Assembly: GCA_009617715.1 (NCBI GenBank)
Contig: VTFK01000146.1
Coordinates: 496,001 to 560,000, forward strand
DNA from: Plectrocnemia conspersa
Lineage: Eukaryota > Arthropoda > Insecta > Trichoptera > Polycentropodidae
Direction of reading: 5' to 3'
Length of the DNA stretch: 64,000 nucleotides
The stretch's first letter is position 1. Each line of letters opens with the position of its first letter. The position numbers and the translations under genes were made by a program. The notes beneath the pieces are model-generated. The model ran no database searches, was not told the origin of the DNA, and saw only the letters and a list, made by a program, of their open reading frames with translations. Shown here one piece after another: positions 12,111 through 25,620 of this stretch.

Positions 12111-13720
12111 GCAAATAACAGTATAATTATCTTTATATAATAAACAATAAGTTGATCGCAAAGATTAGCAGGAGTAGAACTAAATATGATATAATATCAG
12201 TATTAAATTTGCATTAAAATTGCTAGAAAACCCTTATTTTGATATGATTTTTGGCTTTGCGTTCATGCCATTTACCCCCCACAAAAAATTATCTGATTTA
12301 TTTGTAAAGTTTTGCGGTAATTTTTTTTTTATATTTGATTATTGTTGGTGACTCTAAATTAATAAAAAGTAATTTTAGTAGAAAAGCTAAAACATGCTAG
12401 AAAATACAATTAAAAATTGACATATTATTGCATATATTTTTTATTTTTTGTGGCAAAATATTTCAGTAGTACATTGCTTAAAGTTATGTCTCATATTATA
12501 TATAGCCATAAAAATATTGCATATGTTTGTAAAAATAGCAATAAAAGTATTTTTTTTAAAAATAAAATAGCAATAAAAGTATTTTTTTTAAATATAATAG
12601 CTAATAATAGTAATTATATAAGTAATTGTATAGTTATGTTCTCAAACATTTTTTTGAGTATTATTTCAAAGTAAAAGTATTTGAAAATACAATCGATGTT
12701 ATCAAAAATATATAGCATTGGAAAATTTTATTGATTTTTTCAATTTAGATAAAAATTTTATTTAATAAAATATAATATATTTTTCCCTAGGCAGACTATT
12801 TTTTTAATTATATATTGACAATAGTGTTTGACAATTTATTGTCTATATTTAATTACTATATTATATATTATCAACCTATTTACCACTTATTAATTATATA
12901 TTAGACTTTACAATTCATTTTTCACTTCTAAAGAACTTTAATCGATACAATAAATTAACTAATAAATTTTAAATTCAATTTTATTTCTAATTATATTGTT
13001 TGTATACATATATTTTAAATAATTGTGCAGTACCTGAACTTTACGCGTATTTTTAAGTTAAAGTAAAGTTATCTATATAAATTATTTGAATTATAAATTT
13101 TGTACAATAAATTTATATCATAATTTGAATACACGATAAATGCAAGCATTGTAAAATTTTTACTTCAAGTATTACGTTAACTCCTAGCGATTCAGTGTGA
13201 CTGCATGGTTGGACTAAATCAAATAAAAAGTATTGTCTGTTTTAATTTTATCGTGTATGCGCCGGTCAGCACCTTTTCCGACCAACTTTGTAATTATTTA
13301 TGTAATACAAAATTATTAAACAAAACGTAATCATTTTAAAGCGGTTAATATGTGTCTCATTGACAACAATAAAATATTCAGTTTGTAATCTCTGACAGTA
13401 CTTGTTTCAGTCAAATTTTTAATTAAGCATTCAATTTGTTCGAGAGCCATTTTGAGTTTATATACATTGTTTTAAAGATAGTATTTTACAAAGAGTAGAT
13501 ATATATTTTAGTATTATTATTATTTTATGTTTTTAATAATATTATTTGCATATTTTTTAACTATCTAAAATTCACATAATTTTAAATGTGCACTACATAT
13601 TTTAAGTCCTTTACGGCATTTTATAAATAGATTATAATTACAGATGGTTTGTCAAATAAAATAAAACATTTTTAAAGGTATTTTTATTTATATAAATAAA
13701 TATTGAGTTAAATAAAAAGT
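12111..13720. other. AT-rich stretch with a 32-bp tandem duplication
   Basis: Mostly featureless AT-rich DNA. At 12532-12592 a 29-bp word starting AAAATAGCAATAAAAG is present twice in tandem with a 32-bp step and no mismatch, so the duplication is recent. A small GC patch lies near 13255-13295. The 85-codon frame at 12417-12674 crosses the duplication and is not a gene. Confidence 0.55.
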
Positions 13721-13724
13721 TAAT

Positions 13725-14480
13725 CATATTTCGGTAACTGCCGATGTCCAGTAATGTCGGTCACTTAATCCTTCGTTGACATATCCTTTTGGCCTGGGGG
13801 CCATATTGCTTTTTCGTATGTCTAGCACACCCCTTTTCCGGACGTCTAAAAAATGAGCGTCGGTAATACAGGCGAATGCACATAAACATGGACATTGGCC
13901 ATTAATTAAATCATACATATAAAAAGGGTTAAATTAAATATTAAAAAAAAACACCATACGATATATATGTTTTAAGTGCAAAATAAATATATTTAATCAT
14001 ATCAAGTGCTCAATCATCCCAATCGATTACCATCGCATCTACTTCATTTGCATATCCAGCGGTCGCACCCAATTCATCTTCTAGTTCCCCAGTTTTTCTG
14101 TCGCTAAACCGTTTCCGGTTTCGTTTCATTTCCTATGCAATCCCCACACACATACAGGGTGTTTCACAAAAGAGCTACAAGCGTCTGATTGATTATGACG
14201 ATTTGCCCGTCGAATTGGGGATGGGTCTCGAATCGTATCTAATTTTTTACCCATGTCGAGTAGCCAATATACGCAATGGCAACGACAATAGCAAACAAGA
14301 AGAAAAGTTGTCAGGAAACTGGAAAAGCGTGCGCAGCGCCACCGACTTCCGGTCTAATGTCGTTTAGTCAAATGATCGAGTGGATGTGGAGATTCGACAT
14401 GGCGATGCTGATTGAATCGTTCACGGTCATACATTGGCGGTATTGTTTGGCAAAATAGATTGATGAACCCTATTTCCGCA
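13725..14480. other. Two GC-richer islands (13725-13920 and 14020-14480)
   Basis: Two non-coding islands separated by about 100 bp of AT-rich DNA. The first has TTGGCCTGGGGGCCA near 13788. Neither holds a gene: the 64-codon minus frame and the 60-codon plus frame lack motifs and splice signals. Confidence 0.4.
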
Positions 14481-14679
14481 GTATGGCGATACTAATCTTG
14501 CAAATGAGCGTTTTTGTATTATATATACATTAGGTTGTACTCAAATAATAACTGATCATAGTAAGAAAGTTGATTTTTAGTTTATCAAAATTATATATAG
14601 TAGAAATTCTGTCACTGGACTTTTAAATAGCACGATAGACCAATAGTCGATATCTGTATTCGAATTGATTTTTCAATTT

Positions 14680-14750
14680 CTATTATGTCTGGGAGATCAG
14701 GATTAGTGATTTTTATATGAACAATTTTCCGAACGATCATCATATATTAA
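14680..14750 (+). repeat. Dispersed repeat fragment R1, copy a
   Basis: ATGTCTGGGAGATCAGGATT and the following GTGATTT match, with substitutions, ATGTCTGGGTGATTGGAATT near 40319. A CCGANCGNTCA block follows both at similar distances. The second copy lies just upstream of retrotransposon coding scraps, so this may be a piece of the same non-LTR family or a SINE built from it. Confidence 0.4.
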
Positions 14751-15119
14751 GTTTTCCTAGATTTTCCTAATATTACATATAGATATCTTGACGATTAGTT
14801 CAAATAAATCTAGGTCGTACATATGAGATCTTAAAATTCCTAAATAATGAGCTACTTCAGCTCGTAAAAATATCATATATTAATAAAAAAATCATGAAGA
14901 TTTCTTAGAGATGACATCTAATCTGTAATTGAAATGATATATGAAATTAAAAAGATGCATTAATAAAGCTATATCGTCTTAATAATTTATATATAAATTA
15001 TCAACTCAAGTTTATTAATCCACATAAAATATACATAGTTACATAATATTTTTTAGTGACGAGTTACCAAAATAAAAATGTCCTTATATTTATATTTGAA
15101 TACTTTAATTCAATATATA

Positions 15120-15760
15120 TTTTACCTTTTAAACCCCTGCCTTTTATCTCGAATACGACTTGTGTGTCCGCAATCGCTCAGATTATTTGGTCCATTCACT
15201 TGTTTTACAGCCTCTATTACAAGTTCGCTTTGGGCGCTTCGGATTCGATTGAAACAAACTCCAACCGACCGGTTAAAAAACGAAGGGTTCAAAAAGCTCT
15301 TCCGGCGCCATAACTCATCATAACTTTAACCCGTTCGCATCGTACAAAGTCTATTACACATTAGAGAGTCATCGCGTTAATTACACGGATTAAAAATTAC
15401 TTGGTAAAAAACGACGACGAGAGCTTAAAGCTCCGTTCCGGTAACTTAATCTCTGGAAAGAGAGCTCCGCTGGTCCGGGTCAAAGGGGCCTAAGATAAAG
15501 GGGGCCCTTGGTAGTGATGGACGTGTCTAAGTGGATAGGAAGACTTCTCTATCAAATAAAATATCACGTCCATTCTTATGGGTAGAAAACAACAAACCGA
15601 AGGGGAGAGTCCCGACAACGCAAAGATGATCCAGAATTCTTAGCACTTGTTCATAAAATAAGGGGGTGCGGTGTTTAGGTACTGAAATGGGAACGGTGGA
15701 TAATGTGGGGTTAGGGGAGTGGACAGCAATTTTCCTGACAAAAAAAGACATAACAGAAAT
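15120..15760. other. GC-richer island 8 with palindrome
   Basis: An island of about 640 bp. It contains the perfect palindrome GAGCTTAAAGCTC at 15421-15433, preceded by GACGACGA. Overlapping plus-strand frames (15056-15323) and a minus-strand frame (15527-15751) have no motifs. It is likely non-coding. Confidence 0.5.
15421..15433. repeat. Palindrome GAGCTT-A-AAGCTC
   Basis: Second copy of the 13-bp palindrome, identical to the one at 20932-20944. In both, the preceding bases include GAGA or CGAGA, so the shared stretch reads GAGAGCTTAAAGCTCC. Confidence 0.75.
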
Positions 15761-16289
15761 GACGACTTACAAATGTGGCGCAGATTAATATCAATAAAGT
15801 TTGGATAGTGGATACTGTATGTAATAATGTGAATTCTTTTTAGTCAGTTTTTTTAATAAAAAAACTAAATATTAAATTGCATTTTAAAATATATTGTGAG
15901 TATTAGATTTTTTTATTAAACATAGTAAATATCAATGTAAAAGTACTACATACTATGTAAAGTTCTTTGGATTGCGAATCATAAACAGCAAATTTTTGAT
16001 TGATAATAGTTGAATTGTTCATTTTATTTAAAGGCTTTATTTATTTATATTATTATAGAATTTTTCACTGGTAAAATATCAGTGGTAGTAAAAGGTGTAG
16101 GTCTAAATTCATGTTTTTGATTGATGAAAATAGGATTGAAATATTTTTGAATAGATTAAAGTGTACTCAATAAAACTATATATAGGTCTGGGTTTTAATT
16201 TTAAGCTATCATAAATCCGTACGATAAAAAATTAATTTTATCAAGTATATTATTTTTAATACTTTTATAACAAATTATGATATGAAACT

Positions 16290-16560
16290 TGAACTAGATT
16301 ATAAAATATTTCGATTTTAAGAGTTTAACTTCCCTGTTACAGCCGAACAGCGATGTACGGTGGCCGTTTGATGACATCAAAAGCTTTGTCTTTATGATGT
16401 TCTGGTGTCGTTCGACAGAGGGTCCGTCGTTAATGGAATACGTGCCTGATGCTATGTCATTTATCTCTTTGATTTGTAACGAATTTTTCTCTTCTAAAAA
16501 ATTATATACGTTATAAAAGGTCTCCTTTGAACATCGCCCGAAGCTTACCATCAATAAATA
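16290..16560. other. Mid-GC block with an 86-codon minus-strand frame
   Basis: A short block of moderate GC. A minus-strand frame (16294-16554) is open for 86 codons with mixed, fairly protein-like composition, but no domain was recognised, no clear acceptor or donor flanks it, and no homologous stretch is visible in the window. It could be a decayed transposon fragment or chance. Confidence 0.25.
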
Positions 16561-17029
16561 TTATTAATAAAATATATACATTAAAGTAGTAAAGAGTTCC
16601 ATTCTACATTAACATTGTATATTTTGTGTGGTCTTAGAAAACAGTAGTCAGTTATTAGATTTTCATTCCAAATTGCATTTTAGTAGATTTATTTTGACCT
16701 TTATAGTTTTTATAACTTTCTCAACATTTTTTGTTGGTCTATTTTATCTTTAATTTTTATAATTTCTTGTCACTCTCAATGATCCAGTTTTTTCACCATT
16801 TGTCATTGACGAGGGAAGCTATTTATGAAAAATATCAAATATATAAAAGGGCAAATTTAAAATCATTTTTTTTATGATTGTCAAATCAGTAAATGACAAA
16901 TTGTTGATCGCATATATATAAAAAATGTGTGCTTAGAAAAAATAAAAGTCACTACTTCGTCTTAGTCGATTTAGTGTAAGTAAAAAATAACTCATTCTTA
17001 ATAATAAAATATAAATATAATACGTATTT

Positions 17030-18080
17030 ATTTAGAAAAACATATTAAGTACACTTAAAATATTTGTTAATAAATTTTAAAAGAACAAATTAGAAAAATA
17101 GAAAAATAACAAAATTAACAATTATTTATTGATATGATATATGTATGTATTATTTATTGACTTTAATTTTATTTGATTAAAGTTGCATGAATTTATTAAA
17201 AAATATTTTTTAATTTCTTTGCAATTATTTCTGGTTGATTTTGGTTAATCATTAGTGGTTTTAAATACAATATATTTAAAGAAAATGTGCATGCTTGAGG
17301 GATCGACAGGTTTAATTTGTTTTCTGAATTTTCTAAAAATTTAGTTTTTATAATCGATTTTCTTTCTAGTATTTTCTTGGTTACCATTATTAATTCATAT
17401 TTTACTAGAATTGTTATAGGCAAAATTTTAGTTTTATTGTATATAGAGTATATTTAGTTTTATTGTATATTAACAATTTTTTTATAGAACGATTTTGAAT
17501 AACTTGAAGTGATTTACTTGTAATTTCCCAAACGCAAGTCATATGTATGTATGTATATGTTAGATGACTATGAATATGTGTATAATAAATATTTTATCTA
17601 ATTTTTTACGATAATATATTTTAAAATCTGTATAAATTTTTTTGGATTGGTAAAAAAAATTGACCGAAGTATTTTGTTTTATTACTTTGTGTAATTGCTG
17701 ATTTATTAACAGTAATTGTGTTATCAAAATTATCATTAAATATCATATAGTATTTTTTCATTAATTCCTTAGTTTTAAACTGATAAACGTGAATTTTTCC
17801 TTATAAAATATATCTCGTAATAATCTCTACTTAGCACACTAAAATGGTGGCAAATCAAAAAACTAAAAAAATCATAACTTCGTTGAAAAAATCGTACATA
17901 AAAGTTTAATGGATATCAAATAGCAAAACTGCATAAATTAAGTTAAAAAAATAGTTAATTTGTTAAGAAAATTTTTATATTTTAATTTGTACCAATGGCA
18001 TACAAACTTTAATTGCCGGTTAATTGGTAATTTGCTTAATCTCATTCATTTACTAATATGGATCAAATCACTCTTAGGAA
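17030..18080 (-). mobile_element. Non-LTR retrotransposon 3' remnant, copy 1
   Basis: Read on the minus strand this is the 3' part of a reverse-transcriptase ORF and its trailer. It is homologous to 28970-29860: both share, in order, a block near 18030-18065 (TAATCTCATTCATTTACTAA on the plus strand), a block ATCAAAATTATCATT, the segment around TTTAAATACAATATATTTAA, and TTAATAAATTTTAAAAGAAC near the 3' end. Translation of the minus strand gives TKYFG, the counterpart of the KFLG motif downstream of the RT core, and a C-terminal stretch at 17196-17423. Frames are broken by stops and shifts, so the copy is dead. The clade (Jockey- or CR1-like) is inferred. Confidence 0.75.
17196..17423 (-). pseudogene. 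RT C-terminal remnant (75 codons)
   Basis: An open frame within retrotransposon copy 1, ending LKPLMINQNQPEIIAKKLKN-IF. In copy 2 the corresponding DNA reads in another frame as LFKTFNDLPNTTRNN, which carries the YNxLPxxIR-like signature typical of non-LTR polyprotein C-termini. Copy 1 is therefore shifted out of the ancestral frame over part of its length. The initial ATG is not a real start. Confidence 0.6.
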
Positions 18081-18439
18081 TTAAGAAATATGTGTAGAGA
18101 GGCAGGTAGTCATTGATAGGATGTAAGTAATAAAAAAGAGACTTGAAATGTGTTTATTACCTAGAGAAACAGAGAAGATGGATAGGATGATTTCGATTTT
18201 AGTTAATATGCTATCAGAGATGTATTTAGCTAAAAATTTAAATAAAAACGCAATTGTGATTTTAGTTTTAAAAATAGTTTATATACGTCTTAGTAAAATT
18301 TTAGTATTTATATACAATATTTTCTAAACTATTTTACAGTTACCGAAATTTAATATATGAGAAATAATTTATTTTTATATAGTCACTGAACATATAACTG
18401 CATTATCGTTGTTTTTTCTTTTATCTTAAAAAAATGCTT

Positions 18440-19140
18440 TTCTTTCCCGAGAGACGATTTTATCCACCCCAAGCCCATATTTTCCCGTAAACAACTAATC
18501 GAATGAGATATATCATCCGTTTTTTTTCTCGTTTTCGCAGATCAAGATCTCACAATTTGTTGTAGGACACGGGTCAAACATCCGGATAGGCGAACCGATA
18601 AAGTGAATTCGTACGATATAACTTACGGCTCTCCTGTGTATACGATGAGTAGGATAAAGTGGATGGGCAATGGTCAAGAGATCACGTTCGAAGGGCATTA
18701 ATCATTGTTCCTCTTTCGCTATCTACATCCTTGTATTATATTTTTTTTATATAATACAATAAAACTTGAATCTAAACAAATACATAAAAATGTTGTTAAT
18801 ATATTATATTTATTTAAGTACTATATGTTTTTTGTAAGTGATGCCCTCAACGAAAGTAACATAGATTCGTATCACTTCGAATCAAATTACAAACAGAGTT
18901 CCCCTTTAGCCGTTAAACGCTCGACGGATCGCCGAGTCATTGTCGTTTTGTAAAAAAAAAAGTTAACGTAGCGAACTGTTAAAAAAACACTCGAGGCCCT
19001 TACTGCGAATTCCTGGGTTACATACCGACACCCCCACAAGTATCAAAACCTCTTCAAGGTTTTAGAACTGACCGTCCGAGGGTTGGAATTTGATCATATC
19101 ATCACACGCGTGATCGCTCCATTAGATTCACCAGAAACTT
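18440..19140. other. GC-richer islands (18440-18700 and 18880-19140)
   Basis: Two islands split by an AT-rich insert at about 18730-18840. The second contains CACACGCGTGATCG near 19102. Frames at 18513-18698 (-) and 18705-18953 (+) carry no motifs. No splice-bounded exon could be supported. Confidence 0.4.
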
Positions 19141-19499
19141 TTATGGTATTTGTATGGTTTTATCGGTATTTTTACACATTAAAAAATATCGTTACTTGGC
19201 ATTTTTTAAAAATCTATATACAATATACAGTAAAACATCAGTTTGCGAGCATAATTTTCTCGTATATCAAATAGAATTTCTCCATAATAAATAATGTAAA
19301 GTTGAGTTAATTAGTTTCAAAACTCAAACATATTCATATAAAAATAAGAAATACATAATTCACGTATGTTTTCTTAACTTCTTTTTTTTTTAACTTAATT
19401 ATAAAATAATTATATTTAATAATTATTTTTATTGGAATCACTGCTTTTCATCAATGATCAATCAAATCTTTTTATTTTCGTGAACTAAAAAGCAATCCA

Positions 19500-20200
19500 A
19501 TGATTCGGCTAAATAGTGGCATTGCTTTGTGCTTTTCCCCATTGTTTCCCACATTTTACAGATTTTATTATATATTACTTAAGAGAATCTAAAAATAAAC
19601 GAGAATGATTTCAAAAATAAGGTAGCGCCCTATTGAACAAAGTATACTTACATGCATCCCTTTAATTAAGTAGCAATATTTTCGGCTGCCCAAAACCAAC
19701 AGATTGGTCACTGAATCGCATTCATAAAATTCAACACATCCACCAACACCACCCATCGATCAATCTACGATTCCCTGCGAGTTCTAAATTCATCACCGAT
19801 CATTTTGCGAACTTAACATTTTCCACCACTTCTTTTTTCCTAGCAAGGGAACGATAAATAAAAGCGAACATTGATTGATGAGCGTCCAGCGGCCGTTCCC
19901 TGGTCTTTATCAATTCCCTAATCGACAATAAACCTCGCCCCGCTCCTCGGCAAACCATATTCTTATTCCCGGTTGTCACTTTTACCGAAAAACATGATAT
20001 ATCGCCGAAAACTCGCGTGCGTTCTTATGTCAAATATGACCGAGCAAATGACCCGTCGCGGACAATATTATGACATAGTAATAAATTTTCTCAGGTCGAA
20101 CCACACGTGAGGTAATATTTCAAAAATTGAACGGTCGCAGACGACTTTTATTGGTTCTGGACAAAACCGGGGAATCATAAAGCTTGATGGTAATCAATGT
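19500..20200. other. GC-richer island 10
   Basis: A non-coding island with no long frame. It contains ATTGATTGATGAGCG near 19870, which resembles an Exd/Hox composite site (TGATNNATNN), and CCACACGTGAGG near 20102, close to an E-box. These are pattern matches only. Confidence 0.4.
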
Positions 20201-20599
20201 TATGAAATTAAATCAAGGTGGAGTACTTCATGTTTATTTAAAATTTACGGTTAGGCTTTCATCCACGAAAGAGGATAATGATTCATTTAGACAGCAAAAT
20301 AAAATTATTTTTAACGCAATTGGTAAAGAATTTAAGCACTAATAGCAATAGGAGATTTTTAACAAAAACATAACTACCACAAAACCCTAATTGACTTTTG
20401 AATTTTTTTTTAAACTGTGTGTTTATATTTTTTTCAATGAATATTGTGTATATGTGCAATCTAAAATATTCAATAAATGAGACACAGATAGAAAAAACTT
20501 ACCACATATTTTTTTTTTATATATAATAAAATAAATTTTAATTTCCTAGATGTTTATTTATTAATTCAATTTATTTATTGATATCAGGCTTCATTTTTA

Positions 20600-21130
20600 A
20601 TTAGATTTCCACTCTAAATCGCCCGCAAACAGACTATCGTCGAAAACTCACATATCACATGATTTAATTAGAACGTATCAGGTGTCTCAGCAAAACGTCA
20701 ACATATTTCCCCATTAATTCCAGCAAACGGAACGTAAACCGAACCGCGACAACGACACATGTGCAAACCCGTCTCCGGCTCATTCGCCATTCTCAAAGGA
20801 TTATTTGATATCGAATTATGAAACGCAAACTGACACACACATGTGAGATTACATGTACGTCGATGCTGAATCATCAACTATTCATATTTGCCGGTAAACA
20901 TCCAACCCTGCAGGTGAACTAACCGGCGAGAGAGCTTAAAGCTCCATGGGAAGCTTCCACTGCACTTTGAGAATGAGCCGGTGCAAGTTTGATGACTTGT
21001 CAGGGTGTGGGTTTTTTTGAGATTTTTTTTCATAAGTACATACGGTAGTGAATATGTAGATGAGATGAAAAAATATGACAATGAAAACACAGCGGTAATG
21101 ATGTGCGCGTTCCCTAAACCACAATACGAC
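20600..21130. other. GC-richer island 11 with palindrome
   Basis: An island holding the third palindrome copy (20932-20944). Overlapping minus-strand frames (20878-21124) lack motifs. It is likely non-coding. Confidence 0.45.
20932..20944. repeat. Palindrome GAGCTT-A-AAGCTC
   Basis: Third copy, identical over 13 bp to 15421-15433. The surrounding island sequence differs, so this is not a copied segment. Confidence 0.75.
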
Positions 21131-21779
21131 GCATTATGATGTAAATTAATTCAAGAGTAAATTATCCGTCTTATTGGTTGTCTAAATAAAATAATGCTAA
21201 TATGATATGCACCTTGTGTATTTATTCCAAGTTTCTCACGCTTTCTCTGAATATTTTTTTGTATAAATGGATACTGGAAATAAAAATATGCAAAAAAATG
21301 ATTATTTTTTGCAACTACTATATTTAATTTATAATTTATAAACTTAAATTTATATTTATTTATGTTTCTAAGATACATTTAGTCCCGTTTCGATTTCTTA
21401 ACTTGATTGGGGTTGCTTATGCGATTTCTTATAAATCATACTGATTTTTTTAGTTAAAAAATATTTTTAAATTTGTTGAAAGTAAGCCATTTTTATGCTA
21501 AAGAATAGTAACTTTAGTTTTTCACTATTTTAAATCTCAAAAAAAATATATTTAGTCTGAAAATCTGGTCAATAATATTTCAAGTTTTCTAAGATTGGAA
21601 CAGAAAAACAGTATATTAAAAATAATGCTTTATGCTTACATAAAAACATGTTAATTTTAAACAATAAAATGTTTTTATTGTTAATTAATTATAATATCCA
21701 CTAAGATCAATTAATTATTTTAATATAGTTTCAAACCATTAAAATTGATTGCGTAAACTTGAAACATCTTTATTTTCCT

Positions 21780-22430
21780 TGCCGTTGTCTTTTTTTAAAA
21801 ACAAAACCTCCTAAACTACACAATCTTGCCAAATACACTTGTTTATTTTGATAGCCGTCCTTCCTGGTAGAACCAATGTTTGACTGTTTAATTAAGCGTC
21901 CGTTTGCTCATAATTAATATGCACTTTAGCCGGTATTAGTATGCTTAGCCAATAGTTACCCAGCCCACAATTACTATTATATCTTACCGCCCAAAAACTT
22001 GTCTTAAAATTTAAAAAAAAGGTTAGCAATTAATCAAAAACTCGTTTATTTTAATCTTTTCCACCCTTTTCGGACAGACAGCGTTGATCATTTTAATGAA
22101 TTTGATCCAGATAAAGTCTGATGGTAGCAGGATCAACCCTTTCGCAGCCTACACGGTCCCCCGAGAATGGCAAATGTAATTAATCTACGAGCCCAGATCC
22201 GTTGATAATTGAGCTGGTGGAAGTATGCAAATCAACGTCCGATGCCGTGACTTGACGCTTTCTAATGATCATTTTTTAACTACTTGTGTTATATGCTTGA
22301 GTATTGAATTGTATAGGGAAAAGGTTTAGAAGCGATGCATTAAAAAGGCGCCGATTGAAGGTCGTAGGATGACGAAGCCCAGCGCGGATCATTTGCAAAG
22401 GGTTAAACGCGAAGAGATTTATTATAATAG
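21780..22430. other. GC-richer island 12
   Basis: A non-coding island with only short frames. It ends with TGCAAAGGGTTAAACGCG near 22394, another GGGTTAA word at an island edge. Nothing coding was recognised. Confidence 0.4.
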
Positions 22431-22672
22431 CTTCCAAATATCGTGGCACGAATCTATATATACAAAAAAATATTAAAGGAAATATTTATTTTCTGAATTT
22501 TTGTCAATTTTTCTGTACTACATTTTTTTTTTTTAATATTGCACTAATAATTATATACAGAATAATATGTTATAGCTAAAACAAAGATTATGCTTAAAGT
22601 AAATACATCATTTATAGAAAAATATCTCTTAGCAAAAATAAATATTGTTTGTATTCTTAAGTAGAGATTCAG

Positions 22673-22680
22673 TGACGTCA
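22673..22680. promoter_or_regulatory. Perfect CRE octamer TGACGTCA
   Basis: The full palindromic CREB/ATF site sits in a small GC patch (CAGTGACGTCACATCG) inside an AT-rich stretch. A second perfect copy lies at 56127-56134. Binding is not shown by sequence alone. Confidence 0.4.
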
Positions 22681-23269
22681 CATCGCTGGACAAAAATCTA
22701 CAATATTTAAAATAAATTAAATCAAACCCTAACATAATTAAAAAAAATTATCTTAATGATAATTATATACCTACAGTTTGTTTTAAAACTTTCATTAGGT
22801 CATATTGGGTTTCGATAAATTCGTAAAATTAGGTTTGGATTTTGAACAGTAAATAAAAATTTCGGAACTGGCAAATTGAGTTTTAATGACAGCTTATAGC
22901 AGCGTATAATTTCATAATTTTTTTCAATAGAAATATATATTTACTGATCAGAATGTCTTGAAATATAATTCTACTAAAACGCCAGTGAAAATATTTACTG
23001 GTACTACTCATTCATTTTAAGACATCAAAATAAAATTATATTTTAAAACATATTATAAACTACTTTTAGAGTAAGCTTTCGCTAAAAATTAAAATTGGTA
23101 AAGTTTAATAAATTATTAGAAAGACATTTAATTTATTCAAACAATGTAACTCATACAAATTATTATTACAATAAGTCAGTGTTATTGAAATATGTTCCAT
23201 AAATTTCTAATATGAATTATATGTATATTAAAAAATATTTTTGTATGAATGCCATTAGTTTATGAACGT

Positions 23270-23460
23270 ATAATGCAAAAGTGTTGCATTTTGACGTATA
23301 ATATCGGTACGGACAGTTAATTTGGCAGATTTTGGAAGATAGATGGCGTTATTCGTGTAATCTGGCGGACCGACACGTGGCCAGGAAGGGTTAAATCCTC
23401 TTTGAAGGACCAAATCTCTTATTAATATCGTTCCGTGTTGTATTACAATCCCTACGGTAT
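23270..23460. other. Small GC-richer island 13
   Basis: An approximately 190-bp block including CTGGCGGACCGACACGTGGCC (about 23361-23381), which has a CACGTG E-box, and AAGGGTTAAATCC just after. No gene was seen here or in the AT-rich DNA that follows up to 24580. Confidence 0.4.
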
Positions 23461-24579
23461 TGATATAGAATAATTTTAGAGTAAAAGAGTAGATCCTTGC
23501 TATATAAACCTGTATTTTACTTATAGTAATTATACGCTGATTTAAAAAAAAAGTAAGACTAAAAAGTAAATTATGACGTTAATTAATAAAATTAAAGAAT
23601 AAATAGTTAATTTTATAGATTTGATTCTGTGAAAATCGGTAAGACTTAAATGTTTCAAGTAGTTTTATATTAAAAAGGGGTATATTTATATTTTTAAAAT
23701 TCAATCTAGTTAATATTAAATTTATTTAGAAATTAGATTCGTGCTCGTGATTTTTTTATAAATAGAAAAATGTGTTTTTTTTGTTATAAATATATTCATA
23801 TATGTTATATGTTACAAAGTTTCGGTCAGAATTATTTCATATTTGTGACTTGAAAATAATTTTGTACAGTGTTTTTAGTTATGTTTAAATACAATACACT
23901 TCCAGACGTATGCATTTGAAAATGACTAATATGAGATTTATGCCAGAATGTTAATCATAGCTAGAGTGGCGAAGGGGTGTGACAAAATCCGATAGTCACC
24001 AAAGGGTTAAATCACGAGGGGTTTGAATTGATTTAATAAATAGGTAAAAATATATTTTAATAAATAATACAAAATCAACGAATATAAATTTTCTTTTATG
24101 ATTTTTTAAATAAGTATTTATTACATTTATTACTTTATTTTTAAACATTTTTTGATTATTTTTTCGTATACTTTACTATTATTATAATAATATTGTAATA
24201 TATGCCAAAATATTTTCGCCTTATATTATGAAACATTTTTCAATATTATATTTTTTATTGAAGCACGGTTCAACATCATTTTGGGCTGCAAAAAATAATT
24301 TAATTAATTTAAATAATACATATAAATGTACATCAGATGTCTTTTTTTATATTTTTTATATTTACAAACATTTATATTTTTACAAACTTATTTTTATTTA
24401 TATTATATTTTAATAATTTACTTGCCAAGGAAGTTTTAAATCGTAATACATATTTACTAATTAATATAATAATGGTATATGTCTTTGACTATTGACCTGA
24501 AAGACGAATCTAATATGGACTTAAGTGTTTTTTTGATTTTTATAATATATAATAGAAAATAATAATAGATTCTTAAGCG

Positions 24580-24790
24580 CATGGTAAAACGTACTGTCTA
24601 TCGCATATCCTCTCCAAACAAAGAGTAGTTTTTCTGGGAGCTTACGAGTGATTAACGCCTTGGGACGTATGCGCTAATAAGCATCCCGATTTCTCTTCCA
24701 TTTTTAGACCTTAATTTCGGGACGAGGAAGTTTTTTTTTCGTTTGTTCGGAATTGTCGTTAAAATTACCTTTAAATAAACTGTGCAGAGG
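24580..24790 (+). repeat. GC-richer island with dispersed repeat R2, copy a
   Basis: The segment from about 24590 contains TCTCCAAACAAAGAGTAGTT and, after a gap, GAGTGATTAACG. It matches 59948-60020, which has TTTCCAAACAAAGAGTTGTT followed by TTGTGATTAACA at the same spacing. The upstream GTAAAAC also aligns. The 18-base core is nearly identical, so this is a dispersed repeat or a shared conserved element. Confidence 0.6.
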
Positions 24791-25017
24791 GTTAAAAATT
24801 TTTATAAAAAAACATATCATATTTTTAATTATAGCACTTTTCTTATATACTTGCGACACATTTAAAAACAATATTTAAGAAAACAATGGGAAAAAATAAC
24901 TTTTAATTAAAAAAATATGTAGTATACTTTTTTTCAGTAACTCAAAAATATCTAAATTAAAAATTTATTATATTGGTTTTTGATGTTACATTTTTTTTCT
25001 TACGTGCAAAATGTCTG

Positions 25018-25200
25018 CTAATTATTAGTATTGAAATAAATTAATGTTTGTTGAAATAAATCACCCCTATTTTTTGAGTATTTGCTGTTCGCTCGTTCGT
25101 GAAAATCATTTTGCCACAAATTAAATTCGCAATTAATAACTATCAAGCTTAAATAATCGCATATTTTGTGATAGTCAAAGGGTTGAATTTTAATTTTCAT
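25018..25200 (-). other. Unexplained 60-codon frame beside GGGTTGAA
   Basis: A minus-strand frame with fairly balanced composition. Its upstream end overlaps TCAAAGGGTTGAATTTT, close to the TTCAAAGGGTTAA end of the TTAA element at 34185-34392. It may be DNA captured next to a mutated element end. No family was recognised. Confidence 0.2.
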
Positions 25201-25620
25201 GTATCATATATATCATATACGTATTAAATATTTTTCAAATACATAATGTTTCTATCAACTTAATTGCCTCACACACAAGCCATTCTTAAGGGTAGAAAAC
25301 AGTCCGGAAAATCCGAAAAACGGACTTCCGCCCCGGGGATTTTTTAAAAAGGCAATTTTCCGTAATTATAGCGACGTAACCCTTTGTTTTTTGCGAGTCT
25401 GATCCTTGTTTAATAATTGGCTCAGAGTTCATAGTATGAGTGGTCAGCGAGTGGCAAGGATGAAAAATTTTCCAAGCGCCTTGTTCCCAATTAGAGGGTA
25501 TTACATTTATTAGTTTTAATCAGAGCCATTGTCCCGAGGCCGGAGATAGTGTCGCAATCATCATCAAAGGGCAAAGGGACGGACTGGGGCTATAATTAAG
25601 CGTACGTCACCAGGATGTTA

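Noticed and set aside
12417..12674. 85-codon plus-strand frame as a gene
   Set aside because: It runs through an AT-rich 32-bp tandem duplication and is mostly K, I, F and N.
16294..16554. 86-codon minus-strand frame as a gene
   Set aside because: Composition is fairly protein-like, but there are no splice sites and no recognisable family. Reported only as an unexplained block.
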